Notes: a model not told the origin generated them from the letters alone. Numbered from the stretch's first letter, positions 26,601-41,600 are shown. The stretch: 64,000 bases of DNA from Branchiostoma lanceolatum (GCF_035083965.1 NC_089732.1:3053383-3117382), one strand, 5' to 3'. Numbers and translations: made by a program.

Positions 26601-29600
26601 GGCACCCCCTCCAGAATGTTCAACCCTGGCAGGAATCTCACCAGAGGTAGGACTGATCAAATATTGTCGTATCCAGTGTTCTCGCCAGAATTTTTTCACA
26701 GCATAGGAGTCAGGAACAGAAGACCAACTTTACGCAGCGCAAGCGCTAGCTACGAAGAAATTACCACAGAGTAGGGAGTCCGGCTTGTTCCCCCGGAAAA
26801 TTTTTGAATTCATAACCCAATGAGACACTATTTCCTGCATTTTGAGGGATAAATTTAAGTTTTTCCTCTATTACAGCCTCATTCTAAAGTCAAATATGAA
26901 CTTTTTATAAGATTTATGAAGGGTCACAAGGTTCTTTCCAGAAAGAAACACCCCTATGCTGGTTGAAACACAGCATAGGGGTCCAGACCACAGCATAGGG
27001 GGTCCAAATCACAGCATAGGGGGCCCCTATGCTGAGAAGGCCTGGCGAGAACACTGGTATCAATGTGAGGTACAGTCAATCTGGTACAAGTGGCAACCTA
27101 TTGATAGTTTTGGACATCTCTCGGATAGGACGTTACATGGAGATCTTGTGTTTGAGGAGAGCCACACCTCGGGCACGTAAAAACCCACAGCACTTATCGA
27201 AAATTGTAGGGGTCCTTCGACTCCTTCCCCGTGTGAGCGGATCAAACCTTACAGTCCGGATTGACACCTTGTAAACGTCCTGAATCAAAGTTGAACTGTA
27301 ATTGCCAACACAAAAAATTGAATTGGCTTCTGTGACGCCACATTATGTAGATAGAACACGTGACTCGGTGAGCAGTGGATCATGTGTTGCAGAAAGCCTA
27401 TGGCGCCTCCCGTCTCTGTTGAGAGATGGTTGTAACGCCCTGGTGTTTACCGCGTAAACATGTTTTTTTCCCAGTGTTCATGGAAAACCTGGAGGCTTCC
27501 CCGTTCCTAAAGTGGCAGTACTTCAGCTCGGAGGACGGGATCTTTAACGTGTTCCCGGCGCACAGGTTCTCCGCCAGGCACAGGCACCGCGACTACAGAT
27601 GTGAGGAGGGCTTCGAACACAGGAACAGGTGCGGCTTCACCTTCAGTTAGTCATCACAAACTGTCATTACTGTTACACGTACCTGCGAAGCTGGTGTGTT
27701 ACTCGGAAAGGCGGTTGTACCGGCTATATGTATACAGATACAGATCAGTGCTTTTTTTTCTCGGTTACACACAAAATTTAATGTTGGCAAACATTTTAGA
27801 TGCAATTTGAAACATCTACATGCAGCATTATTATAATACCTGAAAATAGCATGCAAATTGCATGTTAAACGTGGGTATTTCGAGCCCTATTAGTCATGCT
27901 CTAAAAATCTTCTCTTTTATTGGTGTGGGTCTAATAAAGTTGTGTCATTTCTCTAGGATGTTCTTTTTGGAGGTGTTTTGGATCTTGTGAGACACTTCTT
28001 AGATCATAACACATAGTGACTGTATTAATTACCTTTTATCTTAATAGCTTGTGATTTTACCAACCAGAGTCTAGGTTTTCAGTCCCTATTTTTGTGTTGT
28101 TTGTCTAACCATAGAAATCTTTCCTGTTCCAGACCTTTGTACTCGGCTACAGTGAGACCCAGTCCTAAGTATGTGGTGATTCTTGTGGACAGAGGTGTAG
28201 CATTGAGTGAGGACAAGCTACGCATCGCTAAACAGGCGGCACAGATGGTCATCTCAACACTCATGGAACAAGACAAGGTGTGTATGTTGGACCTTTGAAC
28301 TAATTTAAGCTATACTGTTACTATGAAGGTGGTTATACCGGGGAAGGAAAGTCGTGTAAAGTCATCATTAGGATGCGACGCCATAGTCTTGCGAGACTGA
28401 CGGCTGCCAACGAACGGTTATACCGGCACACTGAAAGCAAAATCTCTGTAACAATTATGTGCATGATTTCTCCATGTGTAGAACTCCATGTAAAGGGGAT
28501 GTTCAGTTTAAAGATCCAAACTTGTCATCATTTTTCCATCTTTGTTGCTTTTGAAGTTAGTAAGTTCCAACCATGTTCTGACTTAACATGTGACGTCGGC
28601 GCAGCGTAACGGTTAGAGTGTTGGACTCAGAACCAATAGGTCCCAGGTTCGATACTCACCATGCCCCAACGTTGTGCCCTTGGGAAAGGTGCTTTACACG
28701 ACTTTCCCTGGCGGTGGAGTGACGCCCACCGAGCCACTTGGGCTAATCTGTCAAAATGTGTGCCAAAACACACTACGGATTTGGTACGCCAATGTGACAA
28801 CATCTGCACATTGATATCCAACGAGAGCCGTTAATTTTTTTTTTGACTTAACACCAACAAACCTGTCTGTTTTTGTAGGTTGCAGTACTGAGCCTGTCCG
28901 GTAGGGTGAAGACGTCCTCAGAAGACGAGTGTTTCCGCCGTCTCCTGGCGCCCGCCTCGCAACAAGTCAAGCAGAAACTCAACAGGTTCATCGACAACAT
29001 CAAACTGGGCAAGGGTGAGACAAACGTCTCTCTGAAAACAAGACAGCAAAGATGTTGTACCTCCTTGAAATGATTGAAGTTTTTGCAAATATCTTATGTT
29101 AACCATCATTGTGAATTTCTCGCTGATTTGAACAAAACCTTTGTATACAGAAGAAAAGTAGCGTGTCAGAAAGATTTTACATTTTTTGAACAAGCCTTGA
29201 TCTAGAAATCTCTAATTCCTTTTCATTTATTGTTGGCCACCAATCAAAACTGTTGTACGTAAATAAGTACAGCAGCCATTCTCAGTAATGTGCTGAGAAA
29301 GCTGAGGGTTGATTGATGCCCTTGTTGTATTTAAAAGGGTTTTAAGAGTCATGACTGCATGTAACTTAAAGTTGAACATGTTTGCAGGGGTGACGAACCA
29401 TGCACTGGGGTTCCGAGAAGCCTTCAGCATCATCGGTAACACTTTCCAAGCAGACAACGTTGGTCCTAACACAGGTAAGGCATACAGAACTGCACATGTC
29501 AGGATGTATTTGATAGGGACAAGTCTTACTGCGAAAAATGAGAAGTTTTTGTAGTTATTTACTGTAAAGATCATTTATGTTTTTTAGAATAATATAGATT

Positions 29601-32600
29601 ATAATCTGGAAAAATGCTCTGGAATTCTATTCCGTAAATCTTTGAAGTGGTTTAGTTTTTACGTTTTTCTGTGGATATGTTTTTCCATTGTTATACAGAA
29701 TCGTTTCAACTGCAAACTTTAAAACACCTCCTTGTCCACCCTACTGTAAAATTAACTCTCAGCCAAAGTAAATGAATGTACAGTATTTTGTTTCAGAAGT
29801 TGTTGTGTGGTACGTCTACTTCTAATATGAATAGACTTTGTACTTGTAGGAGTTTCCTTGTATTTGCTTATGAAAGAGTGTTTTGTTTGTTGATTATACA
29901 GAAGTTAAATGTTGTTTGTTTGCTTGTGTTTTTGCAGAGTCCTTGATTTTGTACATGGGGTCGGGAAACGTTTCAGACCAGGAACAAGAGGTCACCAACA
30001 TCATGAGCACACTGGGCAGGGAGAACAACAAAATAGACAACAGGGCCATCATCATGACATATGCTCTTGTGGACGGTGAGATTTTTCCCGTTTTTACGCT
30101 ACTTCTGCATTCTTTTGACCTGTGTTGATGTAATTGATCAATTTCAGAGGTATTTGTTTTATCAAAGATTGCTGTACACAGTTACTGTGTCTTAAATGTG
30201 AAATGTTTAGTGATTTAATATCGTGAATAATTTCATTGTGTTGGTAACGAGTGACTGTCCGCCATCAAATGACCGTATAAATTTATTCACAACCTCATAC
30301 AGCATTTACATGAGCCGACGTTTCGGTGACTGTCTGTCCCCTTCCTCTAGGCAAAAATGACTGGTTCAACTTCACACTGCAGCTAGACGCATTTGTAGAA
30401 TTTGTCATTACTGTAATTCTTGATTTGTTAACTGTAACTTAATTTTAGCTGATTAAACAGTCACTGGTCAACCGCTAAAATTTCATTATCGCAAGTATTT
30501 GATCACTAATATTTGAGACGGTAATGTTTGTTCCCACCGTTAAGATTAAGAGCGTGACCTACTCCATTTTCCCCCAACGGCTATATTTTCCTGTTGCTAT
30601 ATTTAAGTAATTTACAGTTTTTCCCTTTAAAGGAAGATGAGGGTCGCTGAAACATATGCTCAATAAAAGACATGTAAATATTGTGGTGAAAAAACTCTGT
30701 GATACATTAGTTGTTGAAGATACTATATAATTCCTGTGTTCTCTTTTAGATGGTAAGACAAGCTTGAGTGAGCTGGGCTTTCTAAGGGACCTGGCTAACC
30801 AAGACTACCAGAAATATGGTGTGGCATCAAAGAACCCCAGGCCTGTGAAGGTAAGGAAAATGTAAACAATTGTGTTAATGTATGCTGTATAATTGATAAT
30901 TTATGTTACTTAACTTCATCAATGGCTCTGAATTTCTAGAAATCGAATTAATGGAAACCATCTACATATTAAGCAGTAAAGTAACATTTCATTATAATAT
31001 ATATGGATTGACATCGCCAAGTAGTTTTGGTGACTGATAAATTCTGCTACAAAGTACAATGTTTTGTCTTGTTTGGTCAATTTTGCCGAATGAATGGTTT
31101 GTAAAAGAATAAAGGAAAAATTTCTGATTGGGAGTTGTTGCCAATTTTTTTCTAAATTGGGATTCTAATAGGGAAAGAGGAGTGATTACCAATTTGTTAG
31201 ATTTATGTGTCCTTACATAAAACGTAGGACATGTTTAGACACAGCAACCAACCCTAGTGCCTGTAATTCGACCTCAAAATATATGGAATGATGTAATGTA
31301 TGATTGATTGCTCATGTCATTGCATATCAATTAGCGAGAGTGTTGCTGTAATTGATCAATTCCCAGAGCTGACAGGGACTGGGTAATTAGGTCATGATGG
31401 AAAGTGAATATTAAATGGTATTATATTTACATCGGCTAAAGGATAGCCTATGCTTGTTCCAAGCAAGGACGTGATATTGTCTTTTGAAAAGCGTGCCGTA
31501 AGATAATTCCCTTAGTTATGCGAGCCAACAAAAACCCGGCGACAATTTTCTGTGAGTTCTCACATCACAACGACGTTGTATTTTTGCATAATTTTGCATT
31601 GTTGAACTAATCATGTATAGAAATTACTAAATAAATTGACTTTCAAAATCTGGTTTTCTGCCCTTAATATTGCTTGGGTTTCCTTTAAGTGTGTAATGTT
31701 TTCTCTGTTCCTCAGAGTGGGACCATGACAGTTCTGAACTCGCTGAGTAACCTGGGCTCCACCGTGGGGCGTTTCTACACCATCCTGAGCGCCAACATCA
31801 CCTCTCGAACACACTTCTCACTGCCTTATATGGACAGGATGGGGGAGGGTGAGCCTTTATGTAACAGACTGGTCTTCTGTAGTTTCCCACAAGTTTTTAA
31901 AGCTACATTATTTAACATTCTGGTGCCTCAAATTGGAATATTCTTGGTAGAAACGTGAGTGCCTACAAGAGGCTCGCTCATTTTTGACACCATCACAGAT
32001 TAAAAAACTGCAAGAATATAAACAAAGATTTGAAATAATGTTTTTTGTTGGATGTCTTTGGCCACGCTGAACACAAGATTAGACACAAATGTATGTGTAG
32101 TTAAGAATGTTGTGACATGTCCATTTCTTAGCATGACCCATTTTTTGTTTAAGTAAGTCACTCACAGTCTTGCTGATTTAGTGTAAGGAGACTTTGGTCA
32201 AGGCAAACATACAACATACTTTTTTTTAAAAGTACATTGTATTTGTTAGATTGATTACAGAAGTATGCCCAGAATTATGAAATGCAGGCAATTTTAAACC
32301 TTTTTCATACCTGTACATTGACACACCTGTTCCCCCCCTCCAGGACTGATACTTAGTATCACCCAGCCTGTCTACTACACCAAGGGGGAGAGCGACCACC
32401 TGCTACTCGGCATTGTGGGTATCGACCTGAGCATGGCGGACTTGATGGAGGACATGACGTACTACGAGGAAGGGCAGTCGACATATGCCTTCGTCATTGA
32501 TAAAAACGGTAGGTCACCTATACTGTATCCATTTGATACCGAACATGTAGATAAGGAATGAGTTTATGGTGCTATTTTTGAAAATTCCAAAGGGACAAAT

Positions 32601-35600
32601 AAGGTACTTCTATTTATGTCACTTTTGTTAGAAGTTTCAACCATGGACTTCTCAGTGAGAACTGTTAAGGATCAAATTAAATACAGCAGAAAGCAGTTTT
32701 GAATAAGTAGTTGAAAATCTGGAAAAATTTGCAGTTGTTATGCAGTAACCGTTGCACTGCGAAATCACAACACCAGAAATATGCGTTTTGTGTTACAGTT
32801 TCTGTACCAAAGTATTGTTCCAGCCGTGAACTTAAAACACCTTAAAAACCTCCATTCCCCTCCTACTGTGGAATCAAGTCCCCACAGAAATAACTGAATT
32901 TCCAGTATTGTATATTATGATTAGGTTAGATGTTTTACAGGTCTTGTTTGTCTCCCCTGTAGGTTATACCCTGATGCACCCCACCCTACAGAGGCCAAGT
33001 CTAGTGAAGGAACAGCCTCTCCATACAGATGTGTCACACTTTGAACAAGTGCCTGGCTTTCAGACTGTGCAACAAGGCATGCTCAGGTATAGTACCCTAA
33101 TCAAGATGTCTGTAATTGAAATGAGTCAATCAGTTTTCATGCTGTCCCAGTGTCTGGTAGGACTAAAAAAAAAGCATCAGTTTCTAGTTCGCCGAACCAG
33201 TTCCAGACTTGTAAAAACGTTTCGGTCCGAGTAAAAAAAAACGAAACGCTGAGAACCGGTTCTGTACTTGTAAAAATAACATCCTCTGTTTTGTTCTAAA
33301 CTATCTAAAACCTTCCTTTGGACTTCATCATTGTGTTTGGTTGAAATGGAATGGACTTGCTATTATAGATCTTTAGTTGTTACCTTAATCGATCAATGTT
33401 ATATTTTAGAACAGCAGATGTTTGAACATGAAGCCAATTGCAATGCTGTGTAGTGATTGTTGGAAAGGTTTATTAGATTAATTTGACAAAAATACAAACA
33501 TGGTGGATTAGTTTATTGTCTTTCTCACAACAGATCACACATTTAGTTTATCCACATTTACTTCTTGTCTCCCTATTGATATATCCTATGTCTAAAACCT
33601 GGATGGAAATGTAACCTATAGATATAATACTGTGACAAAAATAGTGCGAATTTTAAGACCAAAGACCAATCCTGGTCATTTGTGTGTTGACTATCGCTAT
33701 TTGTTCTATAGTGGCAGTGCTGGTAGCAAGAGTCTGACGGCTGTCTACAACACTAGCATGGTCGGGCGCCCTGGTCGCACAGTGGACAACGGACTACACA
33801 TCTACAACATCACCTACACCTGGGCACCCGTAAGTCGCTACATATAACTTACCTCTGGGCATCTGTACATGTACAGTCAAACCTGTATTCAGCAACCACC
33901 AAAGGGACTGAGCAAAAATGGTTGCTGAGGACAGGTGGTTGATACCGACAGGTTGGCTCGTTGACCAAAATAAATCATACACTGGAAAGAAATTCACCTT
34001 TAGTTAGTTCCCAGGAAAAATATCTACAAGAGATGCACAATGGTGTTTAATCCCCATGCTGTTATGTAAACAAATTTAACTGCTGTATTAGCAAATGTCT
34101 ATGAATGTTTTATGCATGTAATTATGTGTTATTGAAGAATTGATGGGATTTGACAAGTCATGCATTTTTGTGAAAATAGTAGTATACCCATATACCTGCA
34201 CAAACATATTTGCATATGAATTATGAATGACATGTATAGAAGGATTAAGTGTTGATAACATTTTGTAATTGTAGAGGAAAAGCCATAGATGTTTACATAG
34301 TGTTCATAATGTATGTTTGTATGTTACAGGTGGAGGGAACACCATTCATCATTGCCACTGCAATAGTGGAAAAGGACATGGAGAGAAGGCAGCTCATGAG
34401 CACAAACTGTAAGTATCCATAACTCTGAAACTGTGCAAGAGATCTCATACCTCTGTGAGTTTTTGTGAATTTCTGATCTAGTTCATTATTGTAGATTTCT
34501 TGTTGGTTCTGTTTACACAATTTGGGATGCATAGTCATGTAGTAGAAAATTGAAAACAGGAAATAAGAGAACCAATTTTATTTTAATTTATTTATTTAAC
34601 CAGAGCACATCTCAGATCTACTGATCTGTTTTTCAAATATCCCTAGGCACAAACATTAAAAAATAAAATGATAACTATTGATAACCTATTCTGGCACCTT
34701 TGTCATGTCGAGCATGCTGAAATAAGTGTGGAAACACACACAAACAATGTAACAGACAAACCAAGAAAAATACTTCCTGTTTCACGTTTTTTCTGTTTCT
34801 ATTGATTATTGTATAAGTCTATGTGCTCTCATGAAGAGATTCATCAGTCACGTGTGATTACATGTTACTAAAATATTCTTCAATCAGTGACTTAAAAGGT
34901 AACAAAACAGGTGATCAAGATGTACAGTAGACACTGAAAATTTGGAGGTACGTGTTTTGTTACCTTTTAAGTCACTGATTGAAGAATAATCCGACTAGTA
35001 ACTTATGCTTTCTGGATTCACTTGTGGGTAGCGTCGTGTGGCGCCAGTGTAGAGCGCGCGGCTGTCAAACAATGGGATCTAATTCCGGGTTGTGCCCAGA
35101 GACATGTCCGAACTTGCGCCACGACGTTGTGCCCTTGGGAAAGGCACTTAAGACGACTTTCCTTCACTCAGGTGTAAATCAGTACCTAGCTCATCTAGGG
35201 TTAGGGAAGTCCCTCGGATAGGACGTTAAATGGAGGTCCCGTGTTTGGGGAGAGCCACACCCCGCGCACGTTAAAGAACCCACCACACCTTTCGAAAAAG
35301 AGTAGGGGCATGCCCCGGTGTGCGATGGTCCAAATCTTACAGTCTGGTCTGGGATGACATCTTGAAAAGGTGATAGTCACCTGTTATGTCAATCCTTCCA
35401 CAAATGGGGTAAATCGAAATGAATAGATAAATAGATGGACGAACGGCTGATTGAAGACTTGTTGTTTTTGCAGCACCTGCGGGCCACATTCTACTGTACC
35501 ATCGCCTGGACCTGCCGCTGACAGGCTCCACATGCATGCACCTCAAGCAGCTGGCGACACTCGGTGAGAAGCTCAACGATTGAACTTGTGAGCTTTTCAC

Positions 35601-38600
35601 AATTCAATGGCATTTATAAGCCAGTAGTTCTGGATTGTTAGGTTTGGACAGTAGAGAAAATAATCAGATGTTAGACATAGAAATGTAGACATGAAATGAA
35701 TTAAATGAGGTACTATGATTGGCACTGGGTGAGACACTCTAGGATTGAACTTCTGTGCTTTTAACAATTCAATGGCATTAGCCAGTAGTTCTGGATTTTT
35801 GAATGTGGACTAAAGGGCTGCTTCGCATAAAGATGAAATGTGTTTGTAATGAAATTAAATGTATTTTTAAGACTATGCATTACTGTTACTGACATTCACT
35901 TTTGTAGGGCTTGAAATACTGCATGGATAATATGCACTTTTGTGCACCCAAAATGTGCACCTATTTTTGGACTGTGGATGCACTGGTGTACCTAGATATT
36001 TGTGAAGGTTTACTGTAAAAATAGTATTGTACACAAGTATCTGGCATATGTATTTGAAAAATAATAAAACTATTGAGTTCATTTATTTCATTTTTTTTTC
36101 TGTGCACCTGTTCAAAAAAAATGAATTTCAAAACAATAGAAACTGCTGTATGTTGATTGATTATTTTGTCTGAACCAATAGAAACTGCAGCCCTGATGCT
36201 GTCGCCCGGCAGTTTCCAGGCCCCCTATGAACACTTGCACCAGCCAGAGACCCTGCGTATGGTGCAGCACCTCACCATGTACCTTACAGACAACACAGGG
36301 CTGCTGGCAAACCCGGGGGTCAAGGTATGTATTTATATCTTTAAAGCCGGTATAACTGCCCTGCTGCATAACACACCAACTTCTGTATCTATATCTGTAT
36401 TATATAGCATAACCGCCCTTCAATGTGACACACCAGCGTCTGTATTTCTATAGCCGGCATAACCGCCCTTCAGCGAATCACACCAGCTTCTGCATCTGTA
36501 TCTGTGTAGCTGGTATATCTGCCCTTCGCCATAGCATACCAGCTTCTGTATCTGTATAGCCGGATTAACTGCCCTTCGGCGTAACTCAAAAGCTTCTGTA
36601 TCTGTATTATATAGCATAACCGCCCTTCAGCGTGACACACCAGCGTCTGTATCTGTATAGCCGGCATAACCGCCCTTCAGCGAATCACACCAGCTTCTGT
36701 ATCTGTTAGTATAGCCGGTATAACCGCCCTTCAGCGTGACACACCAGCGTCTGTATTTGTATAGCCGGCATAACCGCCGTTCAGCGTATCACACCAGCTT
36801 CTGCATGTGTATCTGTTTAGCTGGTATATCCGCCTTTCGCCATAACACACCAGCTTCTGTATCTGTATAGCCGGTATAACCGCCCTTTGCCGTAACACAC
36901 AAGCTTCACAGGCACGCAGCGCGACAGTAGCTGGTTTTATTACACCGAACGACCTGTCACACTAATGTTTGCTCATCTAGCTGCAAGTGTTCTTTAAAGC
37001 TATCCAGTGAAAATGCCTCTAAATCTAATGAAAATTGTTTCCCAATTTTCCAGGCAACTATCAAAGATGATGTGGCCGCTACAAGCCGCATCAGTCGACA
37101 CTGGACGTCTCAGGAGGACAGCAGCGTGGAAGACTACATTGTCAGGAGGTGGGTCTAGTGTATTTGGTGCTTTTTTTTTTAATGAAGCAAAAAAGGAAAC
37201 CTTGGACCTAGATTTTAGTTAGTATTTGTACAGGCCGATAGGGCCATCCAAGGACAATAAAGGTTTCTACTCTACTACTCTACTAGTTAGGACCATTCCA
37301 TTTCAAATGTAACTTAAAGTGGTTTGCGATGAAGCAAGGGGAAAAAGCAAATGCATGTTCGTAGAGTGATGCTTTTGCAGTGGATAGGTCACCACAGACA
37401 TGAAGTGAAAATAGAACCTTCTCGGCAAAGGTATAACTTTTCTTTTTTGAGTGTTAAAACTGAATTACTTCTGTCCACTGTACAGGTATACTGCCACTCC
37501 CAGTGGTGTTTACAGAATGTACCCTGGAGCTGTGATGGACAAGTCCTTCGATGCCACTAGGACTCAATGGTAAGTACAAGTCTTCTTTGATAACCTATTC
37601 TGGGACCTTGATCTAAATTCCTGTCAGTGCCCCTGACATGCCTAGCATGTAGAAAAAAGTGTGGAAACACACACAGACAAGTAAACAAACAGACACAAAC
37701 ACCAAAACAATACCTGCTGTTTTGTAGAGGTATCAAGGATGGAACAAATCAAAATATTAGGCACGATGCTGCATTGTCAAGTTTTGTAGACCCAGTAGTA
37801 GTAGTAGTCCACTGTGTTCTGTTGCTGCAGTGGTATGAACATCCATTAAGTTAAGTTTAACACTAAAACTGTACATCTGTAGGTATACCCATGCTCTGGA
37901 GAACCCCGGACGACTGACGCTGTCTGCCCCCCACCTGGATGCCTTCGGAGCCGGCTATGTCGTCCCACTGAGCCAGGGGGTCTGGGAAGGAAGGTAGGAG
38001 ATGTTTACCATACAAAATGGAAAGATTTTAGAATCCATTGTGTTTCAAACACTAGAAAAACAGTCACTGGTTGTTGAGTGATGGGATAGAAGGCATGAGC
38101 CTGTAATGCCCAAAGAATTCGGTAAAGCACACTGGGTCACTTTTATTGATAAGTGTGTTGGGTTCTTTACCTTGCAGAGGTTAAATGCCAGAGGTTTGAT
38201 ACACAGGACTGAAGACTTTACGTCCCTTCAGTTAGAAGGATGATCTAAATTCTAATAATTGAACTGCAGTCCTGTCCAATAAGGTCCTGAAAAGACTGCA
38301 AGTGGTCTGAGGATTCGAACCCAAGACCTTTAGGTTTGCACTCATTAGAGACACTGCAATTGTAACAGGGATATAACAGCATTAATCATGTGTAGTGTAG
38401 CAAAACTGGTAGCTGGAAGTGTTGTTTCATAAAGACCCTTTGACTTTGTCAGCTTATTAATATATGGAGTACCTGAAAATGTGTGTGATTGTAAAAAGAA
38501 TTATTTTTCTTATGTACCCTGTATATATTATGTGTTGTAGGTTGGACGGATATCACCGGTCCACAGACAAGGTTGTAGCTGTCATTGGCGCCGACTTCAC

Positions 38601-41600
38601 TCTCCGCTACTTCTACAAACTCCTGGTGGACACACTGTCACTGTGTAAAGAGGACAGTATCAGGTAAATTCACAATACATCATTCTGTAGTTTCTTCCTA
38701 TAATGATCATATTTTTATTGTCGTGCTGAAATAGAGATCCAAATATGAAAATGTATACATTGTGTTTGATGAAGGTTAGACGTCCAGGTAATAAGATACA
38801 CCAAAAAACAGTTCTGCAACTGGATAAGATTTTGAATCCGTCATACACTGATGCTGTCTGAAACGTTGGCTTGAGTAAAATTGCTTGAGTAACGGTTTTT
38901 TGTCACATACATTGTGTTATTTAATGCAAGAAGTATTGTTGTTGGTTAAGCAGTGCCCTTGGAGGGTCTATGCCAAGAGCAGACCAGCCTGGCGAGCCCT
39001 ATGCATGTCTGCAGCCGCCATGCATCAGACACTGATGCCTGCGAATGATTGATTGATTGTTGTTTCCTTGCAGGTGTTTTATTTTTGACGACAAGGGCTA
39101 CATGGTGGCACACCCCGGCCTGATAGAACCCAGCAGACAGGGTCCCATCGAGCAGAGGCACATCACACACATGGTCAGTCTTTCTCTTATCAAAAAGCAG
39201 TCATCCCCAGTTGAGGTGAAGCATGATGCTGTTTCAAGTACCTAGTGGTAGTGCAATACAGCTTCGCTACGGTGCACGTTTGTTGGCCAAGCATACCGGG
39301 TCACAGACTGTTTTTCTGAATGTTGTTTTTCTTGACAGGAACCTCTTGTTGCCAATGATATTCTGAACCACCGCGGATTTGTCCAGAAGAACATGTGCAA
39401 CAGTTACAACGACAGGACCATTCAGAGACTGTACCAGGTAGGTCATGCTTTACTAACAGCTTCTTACAGATATACCTGGGTTGTAACTTATATGATACAG
39501 TTAATGTTAAAATGTTTGCAGCTAGTTTATTCCCACAGTTTTCACGGTAACCTCTTGCTGCAAAATCATGAAACTGTAATGATTCGTTTCGTATTAAATT
39601 CTTTCAACGCAAAATTAAGTCCCTGACAGGTGAAAATAGTTGATTTGCTGTTCCTGCATTAGGCAAACTCCATTGCGCTGATAATCCTGTAAAATGGTTA
39701 ACTCTTGAGTGACCATTTTTACTTGAAATTGAACCTAAGAATCGTCAATTTCCCTTTTTATAATTCTGCTCAAGTTTTGCTGGGAGTTTGTCATGCTTCT
39801 ACACGATTAGAAATTCTTGTTGACTCACAAGTCTTTTTTGTTCCTTCTCAGTTCAACACCAGTTTCCAGGGTGTACTGACTAACTTGATCCATGGGGAAC
39901 ACTGTGCAAAATACAGGGTAAGTGCTTAACTCACTATCTCAGTCCTTAGGAGCTAAATCTCAGCTATCTGCCTTGAAATAGAAGAATATTTCATATCATT
40001 CCAGTTTGTTAAGAAATCTGTATTGTCATTCATACCTTTGAACCTAATGGTTAGTGTGTCAAATGATTTCAAGTTTATCAATTTTTTTATTATTTTGTAG
40101 TTCACATTTGCACATGTTCATACTTTTCTTTTGACTGATGGATTTTAGCAAATGATATACCTCAAGTGCCTTGCTTTGTTGCCAAAGGTAAAGGAATTTA
40201 GAAAAAGTGACTATTGTGAATTCAAAATTGTACGTATACTAAAGAGAGAAAATGTATGAATGTTGACGACATCTTTCTCTGTCCCCCCAGATTATGTTGA
40301 TCCCCGGCACCAACTCCTTTGTTGGTGTTGTGAACCAGACTTGTGACGTCATCACTGCGTTCTGCCCATGCAGTATGGTAAGCACGTTTCTGTTGTTTGA
40401 ATTTTTCATGATCTTTAATGTACTGTAAAACTTAGTATGTTTTCAGTGATTGTATTTTTGTGGTATCTTCTCCACTGCAAAATCATGACCACGCAAATAG
40501 GCATCACTGCTATACTACGAATTTATGTGATGAAATTTTAGAGGTTGAATACTGACCGCAAAAGTTGCTGAAATTAAATAACCGTTGACAAATCAAAAAT
40601 TACATCACTCACTACTGCTACTCTACTTATTTATTTTGAATTACCACATTTGTGGAAGGATTGACATAACAGGTGACTATCACCTTTTCAAGATGTCATC
40701 CCAGACCAGACTGTAAGATTTGGACCATCGCACACCGGGGCATGCCCCTACTCTTTTTCGAAAGGTTGGGTGGGTTCTCTAAGGTGCGCGGGGTGTGGCT
40801 CTCCCCAAACCCAGGACCTCCACTTAACGTCCTATCCGAGGGACGTCCCTAACCCTTGATGAGCTAGGTACTCATTTACACCTGAGTGAAGTGAGGAAAG
40901 TCGTGTTAAGTGCCTTTCCCAAGGGCACAACGTCGTGGCGCAAGTTCGGACATGTCTCTGGGCACAACCCGGGATTAGATCCCGGGTCCCATTGTTTGAC
41001 AGCCGCGCGCTCTACACTTGCGCTACACGACGCCACTAATGTCTTGTCCACTGCCAGGTTGACCGCTTGTGTCTGAACTGCCACCGTATGGAGCAGACGG
41101 AGTGCGAGTGTCCGTGCGAGTGTCCACTCCAGCTGCAGCAGTGCTCCGGTCAGCTCGCGAAGGACGAAGACCGTAACCCAAGCTGTACCACGCGCCATGA
41201 GCCTATCGTCCTACCGCACATCGACCCCGAGGTCACGGAAGGCGTGCCGCAGTGTTTCAACTCCGACTGCTCTAGCAGGAAAACATACAGGTAAATCATA
41301 TGAATTCTTAGCCCCACTAGTTGTAAGCTCCTTGCATTCCATTTCCAGCTCCTCAAGAGAGTGTAGTCGGCCCACCCAATAACCAAAAAAAATCAAAGAT
41401 CTCATTCCTCATCAAAATATTTGGAGTTTCTCTGAATTTCTTAATTCCATAGCCATAGCCATTAGAGATGTTTGTGATCCTCCCCTTCCCTTCTTCCATT
41501 AATCAATCTCAGTTATAAGGGGTCAGTTCTAGGGAATCACACTGCTTTCAGTAAGGGGGTGTCAGCCTGTAGTACCTGAAAGTATAGCTAGGGGGCCCAA

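Larger units (their letters stand above)
20645..27628 (+). other. CACHD1: CACHD1 block 1, exons 1-5: signal peptide and N-terminal region
   Basis: Exons 20645-20956, 25313-25375, 25766-25914, 26540-26646 and 27475-27628 (residues 1-262). The signal peptide spans about residues 1-24. [19 protein letters not shown] in exon 5 is the conserved block found before the vWA domain in this family, and [10 protein letters not shown] in exon 4 is also conserved. Exon 1 encodes an acidic region ([18 protein letters not shown]) that I cannot match to the vertebrate protein. Intron 1 is 4.4 kb and includes the elements at about 21880-22190, 22478-22620 and 23416-24187. Confidence 0.93.
31716..40377 (+). 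other. CACHD1: CACHD1 block 3, exons 11-25: cache domains
   Basis: Exons 31716-31848, 32344-32508, 32963-33086, 33712-33829, 34330-34408, 35474-35563, 36182-36324, 37054-37148, 37486-37569, 37883-37993, 38541-38663, 39074-39173, 39339-39437, 39852-39917 and 40291-40377 (residues 465-1003). The first cache region includes [19 protein letters not shown] and [12 protein letters not shown]. The second includes [26 protein letters not shown] and [36 protein letters not shown] is near-identical to vertebrates. Confidence 0.93.

Noticed and set aside
28575-28680. Possible tRNA gene from A-box and B-box words
   Set aside because: The acceptor and anticodon stems do not close, and the same head recurs in other SINE copies, so it is a SINE.
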